DNA of 64,000 nt from Hypholoma sublateritium FD-334 SS-4 (taxonomy: Eukaryota; Basidiomycota; Agaricomycetes; Agaricales; Strophariaceae). The stretch spans positions 508,444 through 572,443 of the forward strand of contig KN817531.1 of the NCBI GenBank assembly GCA_000827495.1, written 5' to 3'. Positions 35,149 through 48,300 of this stretch are shown here, piece after piece. The position numbers and the translations under genes are program-made. Under the pieces are notes generated by a model, which did not search any database, was not told where the DNA came from, and saw only the letters and a program-made list of their open reading frames with translations. Positions within the stretch are counted from its first letter, which is position 1, and each line of letters opens with the position of its first letter.

Positions 35149-38100
35149 ATGGCACTAGCTACAACATTGGTCATCGTGGCATTTGCCACGGCGCTCAAGG
35201 ACATCATCGAAGTAGCTAGGGACATTCGTGATGCATTTGAAAAGGTAGACTTTACGCGCAGGCTACATCAACTTCGTTACTCAAATACCCGTCTTTTATT
35301 TTTTGAGTATAGTTACCCCAAAATTATGAATCTATTCGCAATCTCGCGTCGGAAATCGTAAAAACAGTACAGAAAATGAAAAGACTATATACAGAGAAGA
35401 AGGACGTTCTTGAGAGTTCTCCAGAGCTTCAGGAATCTCTTTCTGATCTCCGACAGTATGTGCACTTCATATTTTCTTGAAACCCTGCAGCGTATTCCAG
35501 GAAAATGTTAATTGTCACCCTAGGGAGATGATCGACGTCTACCGTAGATGTGGCCGCCTATTACCCCCAATTTCCGAAAGGAAGAGGGACAAATTCAAAA
35601 TCGCATTCTACTCGTTCTGGAGACGCGAAGAAATACAGAGGCTTATTTCGGAATTAAAGAACCACATTGACAATTGCTATAAGCAATTTACGGTACGGGA
35701 TGAGGGAGTACTTATTCGATTCGTTCGCTCAGAAACTATACTCTGCAGTTACTTTCCGCAATTCGCATCGAAGCTACAGTTAATCAAATTGCCCGCGCAT
35801 TGAACTCTGGGGCGGGTGTACATGTTCACAACAAATATTCACGCAATATCTACTCAGGCCCGTCTAGCGCCCAGCTATTTCAGTTTACCCAGGCACAGTC
35901 TACTTCGTTAGAACGGACGAACGGAACTATTCCTATTCATGATCTCTCCCGAGCCTACCTGAACAAAGAACTGGGGAGCATTGAAAAAGCATTGTCGCGT
36001 CTATCATACAAACTGTCGCCGGCAATTCTATCCTCATTCGAAGCACTGCCATTGAAGACGAGTTGGGAGTTACAGAAGACTTCCAAATCGTACCCCATAT
36101 TTCAACAAACTACGATTAGCCAAGTAGTTCAATTGCAGTCGGTGCTTTTTGACTTTGAGATCGTGCACCTTTCCAAAATCACCGTATGGATCTCAGTTTT
36201 GAGTGCCGACTTAGGCGAACCAGGAATGGAAATGAACGAGGAGGCATTATCTGTACGGAGGTGGGGTGTTAACCTCTGGAAGCATATCACTTTTATCCGC
36301 CCATCCAAGAATGCCCTATACCAATTGGCCGACCACCTGACGAATCTTTCGGTTTGTTATCGCAATGTTGGGGACTGTAATGGTGCCTACACGGCAAGCC
36401 GTGAAGCAGTGGACGTGTTGCATCGCATTTTGGATACGCACAAATCAACGTCACTGTCGCCCGAGATACAGGAGCTCATGGCCAAAAATCTGACCTTGCA
36501 GTCCAAATCTCTACCGCCATCGACATCAATCGACGTCATTGAATTGGCGAGCAGGGCGGTGGGAGCGATGGAACAAGCTCTTACATTCCAAGATTTTCGT
36601 GTAGCCGATAGTCTACCACACTCGACTGGCGTCACGGACCCACATTCGCAAATTTTGACCCCGACAAATTTTTTCGGGGTACCGCCTAAAAATGTTTCGC
36701 TTAATTTGGATTCATTGTTCACATACTCGACCATCCTCGACAACTTATCTATCCTACAAGAAGGCCGAAAACAGATCGCAAATGCCCATGCCACAAAAAA
36801 GCATGCCTTGGAGATATTACGCTTTCTGGTGATCAAATACCCCCTATCAAAGCGCGTACTTCCGACCGCCGCTTCCACGCTGGCTACCCTCTACGGCCAT
36901 AAATATTGTGGTCTTAATCAAATGGAACAGAATCTGGAATACGCAAAGGAGTGCATAGACATATACCGAAAGCTTTTCGAAAGGACCAAGAATTCGCACT
37001 GGCTGTTGCCGCTTTCATCGGCGCTCTGGGCCCTTCGGCAGTTCTTGGTCGCAGCAGGCAGGCCCAACGACGCCGAGGCTGTGTACAAGGAGATGACGGA
37101 TCTCACCCAAGTCGCCTCGCAGACGTTTTCAGATCTCAAACTGCCGTCCGAAAATGAGGGCGATTACCATTTCCATCTTGCAGTGTCACACCGCTCTGCG
37201 CGTCGGATACCGGACGCCATCTGCGCGGTCCATAATGCTGTTGCTCAGTACTCTGCGTTGAGATTTATTGACCCACATCGAAGCGCCTTTAAACATGTGA
37301 AGGCCCTTTCGTTTCTGTGCTCGCTGTATTGCTTATCGCAGCAATATCACCTTGCGCTGTCTGAAGGATATAAAGCATTGAGCATAATCGACGGCGCTGT
37401 GACAAGGGAGAGGACGACACCCGCTTTTACAGAGAAACACCTGGAGCTAATCGACAACGTAATGGAAGCGCTAGAGAAAGTGGCCGACGGTAATTCTCTC
37501 GCAAAGGCCACAGAAGTAATCGGGCGCTTCCAGGCGGTTGTAATTTCTAAGCCCAAATGGGATACGTCACGGTCGACAGTTTGGGCTCCGGCGACATATA
37601 CAACGATACTGAAGAACAACCAGAAGTTCGACCAAGCGATCAGCTACGCCCAAGGGTTTCTTAGCAGCTGGAAAGACGCACATATAGCATCAAATAGCCC
37701 GAGTATTGCGTATGTATATATCCAGTGTTCGAAAGCGCAATCAGATACTTTGAGGCAACAAGGCAAACTCGACGAGGCACTGCAATGCAATACGCAAGCA
37801 CTTGATTTCGCCGAAAGCTGTTACCAGCCAGGCCACTTCGATGCCTCCCGCAGGATGATTGCCAACGCGCAAATCTACCTCCTATGTGACCTTGGGCGCT
37901 CCCAGGAAGCCGTTTACTTTAGCCAAAAGCAGCTCGAAACGTATTCGGAGACGAACGTCGAATCCATAATTACTGGACTTCAGTGCCTTGGCCTCGCCCA
38001 GATTTACAACTGCATGCCACACCAGGCGATCGATACGGCCGAGGAAGCGGTCTCTCGCTGTCGATCTGAGATATCCAAGGGAGAGACTTATCCCTATGCT

Positions 38101-38640
38101 TGGCTATTCATGTCTCTCTTGATACTCGCCGATGGCCTTTTCGATGTTGGCCGAGTAGACGAAGCGCTGGTCCATGTGCATGAGGCCAGAAATGTTTCCA
38201 GTGTCACATCACAGTTGTCCAGTTCCAAAGCAGTACATCAAGCCATTTTAACCCGAGAATCCCGCCTTCTGTTCGTCAAGAGAGACTACCCCGAGGTCAG
38301 CGTTCTCGTCGTTGAAATGATGGCGTATGACAAGGAGCTCATGGAGACGAACGACTTGTTTGCCTGTCGAAGATTCGCCAGAACGCTCCGCTTAGCGGGA
38401 TTGGTGTTCTGCTGTTCCGGCCAACACGAAAAGGGAGTCGAATCAGTGAAGGAGCTCGCTGTCGTGATGGAGCGGTTGTCGGTCTCGAATCCGGCATTCG
38501 CCCACGGAACACAGTACACGTTGGATACGGAGACGAGGCGAGGGATGTGGCAGATGATCCAGGCAGCCGCTAGATCAGATCTAGAGTGCAATCATCAGGA
38601 CGGTGTGTTGAAAGATGGCGGAGGGGTATCCGGATGCTAG
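35149..38640 (+). CDS. MLKL-NTD-like / TPR protein (1110 aa), immune-type receptor without NACHT
   Basis: Four exons (35149-35244, 35313-35455, 35491-35692, 35749-38640) total 1111 codons. Residues 1 to about 160 form a helical bundle: ALKDIIEVARDIRDAFEKLP, SIRNLASEIVKTVQKMKRLY, EMIDVYRRCGRLL, RREEIQRLISELKNHIDNCY, AIRIEATVNQIA. This is the layout of the MLKL/HeLo-like N-terminal domain found in many Agaricomycete NLR-type proteins, where such bundles act on membranes or as adaptors in cell-death signalling. From about residue 330 to 1050 comes a long TPR array (LADHLTNLSVCYRNVGDCNGAYTASREAV and about ten related units). No P-loop NTPase lies between them, unlike classical NLRs. Intron 2 is only 35 bp; the frame requires it, so a small sequence or annotation error there cannot be excluded. 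Alternatively the protein is a complete MLKL-TPR adaptor. Confidence 0.7.
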
Positions 38641-41600
38641 CGATCAGAAGTACAGAATTGAGAAGTACTCGTGCTATACGGGGCCTATTTTTTGACGCTG
38701 ACGCAGCTGACGTGGCTGCGCACCAGTCACAGGAAATAGATATAGATCGATCCATTTGTATGAACCCTCGTGTGCAGCAGTTTGCTGGTGCCAGCAGGTT
38801 GGGCCGAGCACGTTCGGAAGTCCCTATTGCTGCGCAGAGTAGTCAACCGAAAGATACGTGCCAGTGGGCAGTTCGAGTAGTCGTATTGGTCCTATAAGAT
38901 AGATCCAGGCGCAGCAAATATCGTGGAGCGTGGCGGAAGTAGGAGATTGCTTTCGTTTCCGAATCCAATGAAGGCTCGACAGAAATTGGTCAGAAGTTCA
39001 AGTTGATCAATATCAGCCAGTTTCTTCACGCCTGTCAGATCCAAGTCAGATGATGCTGAAATATAGAAGAGAGTGAACCGCTAAGCAAGGCAAGAAGAAG
39101 TATGTCCAGTGGCAAGGCTTAAGTCAACGGTTGGCCAATGGCCCCTTGGACGTCTCTTGTAAGTCGACGCTGGGTTAAATGACTCCGAGTCTGAATCGGA
39201 GCGGTGTTACAAAAATATTTCGTAGTCCGATTACTTACGTAACGAGCGGTTTGTCTCGCAAGTTGTCTGTCGATTTGCTGTCAACGCGTAGGGAGTCGGG
39301 ACACGACGTGCTGCTGCCACACAGGCAGAGAAATCGTTTTAAAACCAAAGTTTGTCAATCTTTCATTGCTTGATCACAAAATAATGAAGCAAATTTTTCA
39401 GGTCTTGCGGCTTGCGCTAGTACCACAGGCCTGCTACGATCAGGATTCAGCGTATGGACGCCAGGACTGAGTGGAGGGGGATTGGGATGAACTGTGTTTT
39501 GCGCTTCACGGTTGTAAGCGCTTCTTTTCCAGTGTTCCCGCTCACCATTTGATATCCTGTTATAGTGACCGTCCTGGCTGAGAAGGTATGCATCGTCGCA
39601 AGTCGTTTCGTCTTTCAAGTTCCAACATTGCCGAGATTTCGTTCAAATCTACAGACGCGTCTGCCGTCCTGTTTACAAACTGGTTACCTTCACCGAAGGC
39701 ATCAGCAATTGTGTGGCTTACGCACGCGTCGGCGTCGCGTAGAAGTACTGCTGCGGCTGCACCGTGTCGCCATCAACGTCTGCACACCGTTCACCGCCAT
39801 CCTGTGGCTCAGAATACGGCGCCGCTGCCATGTCCGCGTCAACGCTCCATCAGAGAATTCGGGCAAAAATGACAATGTAATATAAACAGGCATAATCGCT
39901 GTAACATGCAGCCGGTGCTGCCATCTTGAAGAAATATTACAGCATGCCTTATATGAACTATATATAGCTATCCTCCGTTTCGCCATGCATATTGCATTCA
40001 TATAATGTGCTGCCATTGGTATAATAAGCAAGCATGTTGGCTGTTGCATATAATNTACTTCCTGGATGGTACGGCAGTACAAGGCCATACAAGGGGGCTC
40101 AGCCGGATGATAGAAAAATAGGATTAGACCTACCTCACCGGTCACTCTGCTCCTCCTCTACTGTCCCTCATCTTGACCGTTGAACATCCTCTGCTAACTA
40201 TTCAACCTCCCCTGCATTCGTGAAGTATTGTATTATATAGTCTACTAGGTAGTGTTTTCAGTTTACTACGATTGAAATTCGAACTTGGAAGTTGTGCTGT
40301 ACCGTGTACGAATCATGCTTAGCTGCGCTCACACAAACTCAGAACTTAGACGGGAAGCGAGAACTCATTAAAGCACACTGTACGGAATTGAACTCAGAGC
40401 TTCAAGCAACATGCATATCAGACAATCGCGCGTAGTTAGCCACTGGGCCACAAGGCCTTCAGCATGATGTAGTCATCATGCATCCTCAACCTGTTGACAC
40501 GGATGACGGTCAAACATGGTGATGCGCCCAATCCTTTCCCCGAGGGCTAACATGCCCGACCAGATTATTCAAATTTATGTTCCCAAATTCATTTGAGCCT
40601 GCGTTGAGTTGTGAATTGGCAATCTATTCTGATTTCATGCTTTTTCTCGTCGAAACAAGGTACAATGCTTAAGCGAAGCCCAAGCAACCGCGCAAAAAAT
40701 AAATAGTGATTGACCGTTATAATGCCGCTGAGAAATAGTTCAGGCAATATGTCCCTTTGAACATCTGATACTCCAGTTAACAAATGTAAATCAGAGTGAT
40801 ATATTCTTTATATGATTGGAAAAATATAGGTTACAGCTAGATAAGAATATTACCGTCATTACGTTGCCTTATATGCTCAACGACACATTGGCGACCTCAA
40901 TACATTGAAATCACATTTTGGTTCGTGACTTGCATGGTCTGCCGTTGTGATATCAGGATTATAACATGCGTACCTAAATGGCAGCATAGATATAATGCCA
41001 TATTTAGCTTTACCATGCATCATCATATCGGCGTTCCGTGGTCGGAGCTGTAACTACAAAACATTTTTTTCAGAATTCTCTGATGTCGCTCGCTCATCGA
41101 GATTCTGTTACTCTGGACGTGCCGCTCCTGTTACGCCTGCGTTGACGCTCACCAAAGCCTCCACTCGGTCGTTGCCACCCTGCCACTGCTCCACCCACGG
41201 CTGCCTAGCCAACTCTGCTCTCAAATACCTATTTTGGGGGGTGATTCATCCGTGTCCGTATCTCCTAGTTCAATGCGGTACACATTCCTTTAGGAATGGT
41301 GACTTTCTGAAAGCACGGCCAGATGATTTCAAGTCTCGGAACCACAGAATTCCTCCCTAAACTCCTGCTACCGCGCATGATTGCAGATTCCCCCAAGATT
41401 CGCCTTGCTTGCTCGTGAATATACCTATCCCATACTGCTCATAGGCTGTTATGACCAACGATGTTCGGACGCCCTCTTGCTCGTCGACGACCAATGCTTA
41501 ATGAATGTCCGCAACCCCCAGAACACCGCCAGTCGTGTCAGGTTTCGCCTGGAAGCCATTTGCACAACCCCCTCATCAACGCTCTCCCCGACTATGCCCA

Positions 41601-41851
41601 CACCGTCGCCTCGCTCGCCTCAACCTCCGTTCGGCGTTTCCCCCAAAAATGTCACAACAGCGTCACAAGGCACGACATAAATTTGGAACTTAGCAAATGA
41701 CCACATGTAATTATAAATAAAATATTGATGCCGAGTCTTACTTAGATGTGGATGACAGGTTTCTTCTGTTCGTTTATTGCTGCCCGCTGGTCGAGCATCC
41801 CAGCACAATCTATTTATCTATCCTATACCCGCTAACAATTCTCGATACCCA
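38641..41851. other. Gene-poor stretch with a tRNA-like repeat
   Basis: No protein-coding exon series was found in 3.2 kb. It includes the tRNA-like segment at 40.38-40.46 kb. The last few hundred bases are upstream of the kinase gene. Confidence 0.4.
40377..40459 (-). repeat. tRNA-derived SINE head or tRNA pseudogene
   Basis: On the minus strand there is a good RNA polymerase III A box (TGGCCCAGTGG, 40440-40450) and, about 45 bases on, a near-match B box (GAGTTCAATTCC, 40384-40395). The acceptor-stem halves do not pair, so it is not a working tRNA. This A/B-box spacing in a non-tRNA is typical of the 5' head of a tRNA-derived SINE. The tail and target duplications were not resolved. Confidence 0.4.
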
Positions 41852-44800
41852 ATGCATCCCACCTCCGCCTCAGCACCCGTCTCTGTCGCCGCCGCCGTGA
41901 CAGACAGCCCCCCACGCGCACCCCCCATCAAGTACACTGCCCCGCTAGGCACCCGATGGGCGAAGGAGAAGGCTGCTGCAGGCGGCGCCGCAGCGTTTGA
42001 CCTACCGACGGACCCTAAGAGCATTGGGCCGTGGATTCTGGGCGAGTGTGTGGGGAAAGGCGCTTCCGGACGCGTCAAGATCGCCAAGCACCGCCGTACC
42101 GGACAGCTCGCCGCCGTCAAAATCCTGCCTGTCGCTCCACTCGTTTCGTCGCGCGCCTCGCTCGCCACGCAGCAGGCCAAGTCCGAGCGACAACGCCTTG
42201 GCATCGACCGCGAGATCACAATGATGAAGCTCATGAACCACCCGAATATCATGCGCATCTATGACGTCTACGAAGGCGAGAAGGAGCTGTTTCTGGTGCT
42301 GGAGTACGTCGAAGGCGGCGAGCTATTTGATTTTCTCGTCAATCGCGGCAGGCTCCCACCGAATGAAGCACTCATCTATTTTCGGCAAATTGTGTATGGA
42401 CTGAATTACGCGCATACATTCTCCATCATCCACCGTGATCTGAAGCCAGAGAATATCCTCATCGCGTCGCTCTCCCCACCACAGCTCAAGATCGCGGACT
42501 GGGGAATGGCAGCATTCGCCCCGCCCTCACTGCAACTCGAAACAAGCTGTGGGTCACCGCACTATGCCAGTCCTGAAATTGTCAATGGCGAAAAGTACGA
42601 AGGCAACGCGACGGATATCTGGAGCTGCGGCGTGATCCTATATGCTTTACTCACCGGGCGTCTGCCTTTCGACGACAAGAATGTAAGGAATTTACTGTCA
42701 AAGGTCAAGAGCGGCAAGTACGAGATGCCTGCCTGGATCGATCCGCAGGCGAAAGACCTCTTAAGCAAAATGCTTGTCGTTGACGTCAAGCAGCGTATAA
42801 CGGTGCGTATAAGCGATATTCGACGATTATAGTGGCTCACCGCTTTTGGCTAGATTCCCGAGATCCTCGCGCACCCTTGGCTGACAACCCTCCCGGCGAT
42901 CGCATTTACGGACTCGGCAGGCCGCATGCACACCATACATCCACCGCCGCTCCCGCCCTCTCCAACATTGCTCGGGCGTCCTATATTTTTTCCGGTATCC
43001 AAGCCCGGGTCAGAATCGCGCACAGCCTTCCCGATTTCACCAACCCCATTCAACACCAACACCTCGATCCACGCTCAGTTTCTTATGCAGTCACCACCTG
43101 TGCTCGAGCCGCAGCCGGACCCCGAACTTTTGGCGTCGCTGCGCATCATATGGGGCCGTCACGCCGATCCAGCGGGTGACTCGATTCTACGCGATCTCTG
43201 CGCACCCGCCGGGGAGGGTGTCCATGCAAAAGCGTTCTACTTCTTGCTCGGCCGGTACCGCGAGGAGCGCGGCCGCTATCGCGAGCCGGGCGTGCAGGCA
43301 CGCATAGGTAGTCCGGGGGACATTATCGACCTCGAAACGCTAAAGTTCGACATGGGCTGGGCGCTCCAAGACGCCGGAACGCCAGGCGTAAGGAAGTACG
43401 AGGTCCCCCGCTCCGTTGGTGTCGCACCCCCCTCGTACTCGTCGAGTCTGTCCGCGGCGCACCCACCTGCAGGCCCCGCGCGGAAACGTACGCTTACGGA
43501 TGGAAATGTGGCGCATCCCGCTGGGGCTGTGGCGGCGGCGCAAGACGCAACTGCTCCCGCTACCACAAAAACGGCTATCGACGAGCAAGCAAACCCCGCC
43601 GCATATTCGAGTAGCCCCGCTCGCGCGAAGCTCTCCCTGGGAACCACCAGCCGCTCCGGGGCGCCGCGCCCAACGCCTCCCCGCCGCGGCATGACGTACT
43701 CGACGATCGAAGGCCGCGAGCGCGGGCGCACGGGTGAGAATGCCACCCCCGGCGCCGCCGCGCTCGGTTTTTCGCAGCACTTGCAGCAGCAGGCGCAGCG
43801 AACTAAGACGACCGCGGTGTACGCGAGCGCGCTCTCACCGTCGCCACCGCGCATGGGGCCGGGGGACTCGCGGCCTGCGCGCACGCCGCTCAGCCCGATC
43901 TTGTCGCCGAACGCGCGCGCGCAGGCGAGCAGCCCCGCGGGGATGACGCAGAGCGCGTACCAAGGCGAGAACCGCCATCCCGGCGCGGGGCGCATAATAT
44001 CGGTTGGCTCGCTCGATTTACCGCTGCTCGTTGGGGTGGGTCGGGAGGAGCGCGTACTGCGCGCGAGCGGGCTGGTGCAATCTGTGGTGCAGCCGCCTAC
44101 GAGCGCCGCACATGCTCATGGGGCGGCGGGCGCGCAGAGAGAAGGAACGGGTAGCCTTAGGGTGGGTCGGGACAAGGAGAACCAGAGTGTGGATGAGGAG
44201 AGCTGGAGCCATGTTAACAGTGATGCAGATCGGTCACTGGGCGTGGGGCTGGGTGTAAATGTCAATGGGGCTGGAAATGTCGGCGCGAATGGCAGTGCAG
44301 GCGCTCGCGACATGGGGACGGACGTGGCAAATGTGGGTGCGGCGATGCTCGACCTTGGGAAGTCGAAGAAGGAGAAGGAGAAGAAGGCACGGCGTAGGTC
44401 TTCTATTTTTGACACCGTGTCTGCGCGTTTACTCACTTCCCCGGTACTTTTTGTAGCACCTCCGCTCGAGCTCCCGTCGACGGCGCATAAACGCTCGGCG
44501 TTCGCCATGCTGGGCTCGCCCATCGCGCTCTCGTCGCCTATCCATTACCACCCCCACGCGCCGTCCAGTGCGAATCGCATCCTCGCATCACCCGTCGTTG
44601 GTGAGTTCAAAGGTTGGTTCTCTAACCTATTCAACTGGAAACACTCCGCCGCACACGGCGGTTTACTGTACTCCGCCGACGATATCCCTCGCACGCGCGC
44701 TACCGTCATCCGCGTGCTTGACATCCTCGGCGTCACCCACACTAACACCCCAACCGAGCCCGCGCTGCATGAGCACGGAGATATCCTCTTCTGCCGCGTG

Positions 44801-45307
44801 GACCACCCTACGGCGGACCGCGAGACGGGCCTGGCGCTGAAGGTTGTGCGCTTCCGCGTGGAGTTTAGGGCGCCGAGCGAGCACGCAGGGACCACGCCCG
44901 ACGACGGCGCCCCAGCGCCAAGCCCGTACTTCCACTCTATGCAGCCTGCAACCCCGTCCCTCCTGTCCACGCCCACCACTGCCACCGGTAGCGGCTCCCG
45001 TCCACGCGCGAGCATCCTCCTCGGGCGGGCGTCGTCCCAATCCACCGCTGGTTCCGCACAGGGCGGGCCCGCTGCTAATCCGAATGGGCGGTGGGAGCTC
45101 CCACCGGGCTGCGCGTGCGCAGTCGCGCTCGTGCACGAGAAAGGGTCGATGTCGACGTTCAAGACGGTCTGGCGGCTGCTGAAGGAGGAGTGCGCCGGCG
45201 GGCCCGGTGACGCCGGGCCGGGAACAGCGGGCGGGCAGGCGTACGCGTTCTTCAGCCCGATGATGCCTGGAACGCCGTTTGCGGAGAGCCAGCGGGTGGG
45301 TATGTGA
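41852..45307 (+). CDS. Gin4/Hsl1-type protein kinase (CAMKL family), 1134 aa
   Basis: Two exons (41852-42802 and 42854-45307; 51-bp GTGCGT...GCTAG intron, phase 0) give 1134 residues. The kinase domain spans about residues 59-330: Gly loop VGKGASGRV, catalytic Lys90 (LAAVKIL), HRDLKPEN near residue 193, KIADWGMAAF with DWG instead of the usual DFG, and ETCGSPHYASPE-type activation segment (SCGSPHYASPEIV). A long Ser/Pro/Ala-rich linker follows. At about residues 900-1105 a membrane-binding KA1-like domain (GWFSNLFNW ... TRATVIRVLDILGV ... SMSTFKTVWRLLKEEC) closes the protein. Kinases of this type (Gin4, Kcc4, Hsl1, Cdr2) sit at septins or the cortex and link cell shape to mitotic entry. The ATG at 41852 is preferred over 41777, which would add 25 residues unlike the family. 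Which of the paralogues it corresponds to cannot be told by eye. Confidence 0.85.
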
Positions 45308-48300
45308 GCGGGTATGGGGTGCTCCATGGGGGGTCTTGTGGGCGCCGGCGGGCGGCGAGTGTCCATGCGCACTTCTGATTTTCTGGGTCTTGAATCTGTG
45401 TCAAGGGGCCCTGCCCAACTATACCTATAAGTACAGTGAGCATTTCCAACACAGTTGTAATTTATGTCTTCATCATTATGATGGATATCAGCGCCCTTTC
45501 GCTGAGTTGCGGATGCTCTGCGAATGTGCAGCCTCCTGACAGGAATGATGGATACTGGGATTGCTTTTTTGGGTAGGTAGGTATTTACAGCTTCCGTGCT
45601 GCGCGAGCGCCTGTTCGTGGATGTCGGTCTACGCTCTGCGCATGGCAGCACGATGTGCGCCGCTGAGGTGCCCGCCTGTCCCAAAATTTCACGCGGTGAT
45701 GTCCGGCCCGTCATGCGGGTGTTTGCTTCGGAGGGTGGTGGCACACATTGCACGAGAGGCAACTCGCAGAAGGAACGGTGTCGGAGCGGCATACCGTGGA
45801 GATACGGGCTCAAAGTCCAGGTCAGAAAGGAGAGAGTCTATACGGGTTGCTAGTGGCCGAAATACAGTGCCTATTTTGTGTTCGGTGCGCACTGTAGCCC
45901 GGTCGCATGGGAAAGCGGTAATAGCCCGAAACCTCATTTCATTTACGTCTATTCTTGAACTTCATGAAAGGCATTCCGTCCGAGGTAGGTGCCTGTAACG
46001 CTATACGTTGTACAGAAACATTTTCTGCTGATTTTTGTGGTGATTAGACCGACATAACGAGGCCAGCGTAAATTCTTTCTTTTGCGTATCTCCATCCGAG
46101 GTCAGCGCGCAGAAAAATTTCTTTGTTGCCGTTTCAGACCGCGTTTGAAAATAAGGCTCATATTTTTGATATATCTGATAAGAGGTGGCCGCAATAGCTC
46201 TGATTGATTGGCCATAGATGCTTCATGTTCTCTGCTAAATGATGTAGATTGATTTGTACAGTTACGGTTACAAGAAATATATGGTTTGGTATATATCTCG
46301 AATAATCTGGAGCCAGCGTTAATATTCTGGCTTGCGGGTAATTAATCTTCCTGCTTTTTCATCGACTTTACGGACCTACGGACTGGACCTCATAAGCTTG
46401 ACTGCAACGCGCTGCCCCTCTACCAGTCAGAATGTGACTCGTTCGCGATAATGCAGGGTCACGCTCTGCCGGCATAATTTGACGGGTATATCCACCCCAG
46501 TCACCACTTTAAACCCCTATCGTACACGCCATATAAAGTGAGCCAGCCAAGTTAAGAACGCCTCTTGCCATACAACCTTCCTGATAGGTCGTTGTCATTG
46601 ATGACTTATCCAGATGCATCGGCCGGGCCATGTCGGCTCAGCCCGTCGACGTCAGCTATGTGGTCTGACGACCACCGCGGACGGCGGCTGTGCGCACCCC
46701 GCCAGCGGTGTCGCTCTACGGCGGCGACACCAGCGGCGGACATTCGGGGGACAGAGGCCCTTCCTCCGGCGCAGAATCGGCCGGGTGTGCGGCAACCATC
46801 ACGCAGTCGAGGCGGGATCGGATTCCTGGGGCACATCCGAATCGGGGTTTTCCCCTGCCTGTGAACATCAGGCGAAATCCGTGCGCTAATGGAGTTAGGA
46901 ACATTCAACCTGGCCCCATCATCAGTAGGATTATTGTTAACTCTGCGACATCATGCAGGCGTGCGGCAGCCGCTGAAATGGGGGGGCTGGGTCTGCAGAC
47001 CCAGCGGGCGTCGAGGGATGGGCGGTTCACGGATGGGTGCATAGGCCTGCCGTAAAAGGCAAAGAACAAGGGCGCGGGTGCACTGTGTGGGTGGGATTCG
47101 ATGTGAGTAACGAACAAGAGATTAATAGTTCATGGGCTTCCAGATCGGGCGGTGAGATCAATGTCACCCTCCCCAACACATGCACAGTGTGCATTGTATG
47201 TCGCGCCGTGAGAACTGGGCGCAGGCTGGGGCAGGCCATGGAGCCACGCACTCTGACGACCAATGGCGGTGCCGCGCCTGCAGCGACAGGAGTGGCAAGC
47301 ATGGAATGATATGAAACTGGCTGCGTCGTGGGCAGACGCAGGCTGCGCGTGATGGAGAGGGCCCCACACATGCGTCAGAGCGCAGGCAGGGCTACCACGT
47401 TGGCAGGAGACAATGGCGTACCGCGGTCGTTGACTGCTACACATACAGGCCGCGACGCCCGCGCCATGTGGGAATTATACATTGTTTCTTAGTGAACATG
47501 CCCAACAGCGATAAATTGCCCTATTTGGGCGCGAGCCGCCTGGAAGATGGCACGGTCGGTAGCTTTGAGAGGGATCAAGCGCGGTAGATATGAAGCTAAT
47601 CCAAACTTCGGTTAGATGGAACAACAACGGCACGGGCGCTAAATTCTCAGTCCCTAGCGCGTGGTGACCGGAACTCCAGCCGTCTGATAATGTGACTTCA
47701 AGAATATTCGCTCTGTCATCGAGTTGTCCAAGTATAACTCATGATAGCTCCGCTCCGTCGAGGGTATAAGAACGCTGTCAAAACGGCCGCAGGCTTTTCT
47801 ACCTCACCCCAGTTATTTGGTGGTGGAAGCCCGAGCTATCGTCTCGACAATTGGTTTACACGCATCAATGAGACTCCAACTCAGCCGCCCAGAACAGGTT
47901 CTGATCAACACGCACACTGTTCCGACACAGGTCTGCCGGCTATTTGGTAACTTTTACAATGTACAGTATATGTTACGTGACTTCATATAACGGATTTTCT
48001 CGAAATCAGCAGTCTGCATATTTTGCTTAGCATTCTGATAATCAGGAAGGGCGGGTATTCACACAATTGAATGCCCCCACGGACATTAACTCTAGAACTC
48101 AGTAGAAGGATCCACTGATGGATATATCAAAAAGGAATTCACAGAAAGTCCAATCCCAAGGAACCCCATGTAACAGATGGGCTGATAAACTGATGATCGC
48201 GAACACGATGCATATCCTTAGCGCCGCCGCATCCAGATAAACATGGGATTGCACTCACTAAAATAACGCAGGGCTGTAATTGGATGATACTCCCTGCGAT

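Noticed and set aside
43276..45813. Long minus-strand frames (239 and 422 codons) under the kinase gene
   Set aside because: They are shadows of the GC-rich linker and KA1-like part of the plus-strand kinase.
46600..47450. GC-rich block with open frames on both strands
   Set aside because: There are no introns, domains or codon pattern in common with the real genes. It may be non-coding or repeat DNA.
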